Assembly: GCA_949289855.1 (NCBI GenBank)
Contig: CASEPS010000020.1
Span: 1-32,831 of the forward strand
Source of the DNA: an uncultured Erysipelotrichaceae bacterium
Lineage (GTDB): Bacteria; Bacillota_I; Bacilli_A; Erysipelotrichales; Erysipelotrichaceae
DNA: 32,831 nt
Direction: 5' to 3'
The notes beneath the pieces were generated by a model that made no database searches, was not told where the DNA came from, and was given only the letters and a program-made list of their open reading frames with translations. Position numbers and translations under genes: made by a program. Shown here one piece after another: positions 31,695 through 32,831 of the stretch (positions are counted from its first letter, which is position 1; the number at the start of each line of letters is the position of its first letter).

Positions 31695-32765
31695 CTACTG
31701 TTCGTTGTGTTTTTCTTTGATGATGCTTTCAATTTCTGCAATCAGTGCATCCCTGATTTCATTCTGGGGAACGGTACGGATGATCTTTCCCTTGCGGAAG
31801 AGAATGCCAGAGTCATAGGAACCGGCAATGCCTACATCAGCACGGCCTGCTTCCTGAATACCATTGACCGGACAGCCCATGATGGCTACGGTAATGTCTT
31901 CATGTATTGTTGAGAGGTACTCTTCCATCTCTTTGACCAGTGGTAACATATCATACTGGATTCTGCCACAGGTCGGACAGGAAATGAGGTCTGGCACACC
32001 TTCGATGAGGTTGAAGCATTTGAGCAATTGCTTGCCGATGATCAGTTCATCTTCTGGTGGTGCTGAAACAGATACGCGGATTGTATCACCGATGCCTTCA
32101 TGCAGTAATGTGCCAAGTGCTGCACTTGATTTGACGGCACTTTCTGTGAAACCACCTGCTTCGGTTACGCCAAGATGTAAAGGGTAGGGGTAGTGATTTG
32201 CGGCAAGTTCATATGTTGCGATGGTCAGTTCCACATTGCTGCTTTTGAAAGAAAGACAGATGTCATGGAAGTCGAGGTCCTCCAGGATTTTGACATGTCT
32301 GTCAGCAGAGGCAATCATTGCTTCAGCACTGAGTCCATATTGTTCAAGGAACTGTTTTTCCAAAGATCCACCATTGATACCAATGCGGATCGGTACATGT
32401 TTTTCTTTGCATTTGCGCACTACGGCTTCTGTCTTTTCCCTTGAACCAATATTGCCAGGGTTGATGCGGATGGCATCTACACCACCATCCAGTGCCTTAA
32501 GGGCAAGCAGGTGGTTGAAGTGGATGTCCGCAACAAGGGGAATGCGTATGCGCTTTTGTATTTCACTGATGGCTTCCGCATCCTTTTCATCAAGTACGGC
32601 AATGCGGGCAATTTCACAGCCGTGGTCTGTGAGTTTTTCAATCTGTTCAACCGTACGGTCTACATCTTTTGCAGGTACATTTGTCATGGACTGCAATACA
32701 CAGCGGTTCTGACCGCCAACCTGTACACCGCCAACATAGATAGGTCTTGTTTCTGTACGTTTCAT
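31695..32765 (-). CDS. ispG: 4-hydroxy-3-methylbut-2-en-1-yl diphosphate synthase
   Basis: A 356-residue [4Fe-4S] enzyme converting MEcPP to HMBPP in the MEP pathway, directly before IspH. The N-terminal TIM barrel shows VGGQNRCVLQSMTN, PLVADIHFNH, RINPGNIGSREK and GVTEAG. The cluster cysteines are SCPTCGR and the Cys in AIMGCPVNG; NGIQEAGRADVGIAG is conserved. GAGGTG lies 8 nt upstream of the ATG on the minus strand. It is alone on its strand here; ispH is 2.4 kb further along on the same strand. Confidence 0.96.
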   Translation of the reverse strand: MKRTETRPIYVGGVQVGGQNRCVLQSMTNVPAKDVDRTVEQIEKLTDHGCEIARIAVLDEKDAEAISEIQKRIRIPLVADIHFNHLLALKALDGGVDAIRINPGNIGSREKTEAVVRKCKEKHVPIRIGINGGSLEKQFLEQYGLSAEAMIASADRHVKILEDLDFHDICLSFKSSNVELTIATYELAANHYPYPLHLGVTEAGGFTESAVKSSAALGTLLHEGIGDTIRVSVSAPPEDELIIGKQLLKCFNLIEGVPDLISCPTCGRIQYDMLPLVKEMEEYLSTIHEDITVAIMGCPVNGIQEAGRADVGIAGSYDSGILFRKGKIIRTVPQNEIRDALIAEIESIIKEKHNEQ

Positions 32766-32801
32766 GTTTGTTCACCTCAACACAATTATTACATAATTTT
32801 C

Positions 32802-32830
32802 TTGGAATAGAGGGATGATTCTGCTATAAT
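32802..32830 (+). promoter_or_regulatory. Promoter for a gene beyond the right edge
   Basis: -35 TTGGAA (32802-32807), 17-nt spacer, -10 TATAAT (32825-32830). It is divergent from ispG. The driven gene is outside the window. Confidence 0.7.
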
Positions 32831-32831
32831 C

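Overview
The window looks like chromosomal DNA of a low-to-moderate GC member of the Bacillota (Firmicutes). A gut Erysipelotrichales-type organism is my best guess; that is inference from protein style and gene order, not a database match. Strong ribosome-binding sites, many ATGA/TGATG gene overlaps, and TTGnnn-17-TATAAT promoters all fit a Firmicute. Two blocks keep gene order known from Bacillus subtilis: small ytxG/ytxH-position genes - ccpA - tyrS - murC, and ispH - cshB - nfo - ispG.

Layout. 1-160: decayed 3' end of a probable Rpn/PD-(D/E)XK-type transposase-like gene. 225-5272: translation genes (rpsT on minus; fmt-lepA-hemW-membrane protein on plus; rpsO with its own promoter and a structured leader). 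5362-10747: a MacB/FtsX-type ABC exporter pair, followed by a GIY-YIG domain joined in frame to a complete superoxide reductase (desulfoferrodoxin). 10750-16140: an AT-rich accessory island. 16220-22743: pnp, trmB, a lipoprotein, a disordered acidic protein, a two-gene envelope-type pair and a ccpA-like regulator. 22824-28398: tyrS, murC (minus), a lipoprotein, a MurJ/SpoVB-type flippase and an rsuA-type pseudouridine synthase. 28373-32765: ispH (minus), a DEAD-box helicase with a structured leader, nfo, and ispG (minus). The window ends in a strong promoter for a gene outside it.

The island is the most unusual part. It holds three diverged copies of one cassette: an intrinsic terminator, a pair of direct repeats about 20-21 bp apart, a promoter with a 17-nt spacer, a strong Shine-Dalgarno, and a tiny ORF starting MCT[S/C]. 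Each cassette sits upstream of small membrane or secreted proteins of unknown function, two of which are 51-residue paralogues. A LytTR-family response regulator and an AgrC/ComD-like sensor kinase with an eroded ATP-binding domain lie between copies 1 and 2. The direct-repeat spacing matches how LytTR regulators usually bind DNA. My working hypothesis is therefore a small self-contained regulon, in which the LytTR pair controls the three cassettes. The third copy carries the last ~40 bp of the superoxide reductase gene, which shows that the cassette was duplicated from the 3' flank of that gene.

Other points of interest are a candidate S15 autoregulatory pseudoknot in the rpsO leader and a three-hairpin leader on the DEAD-box helicase gene. 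No tRNA, rRNA, CRISPR array or complete insertion sequence was seen.
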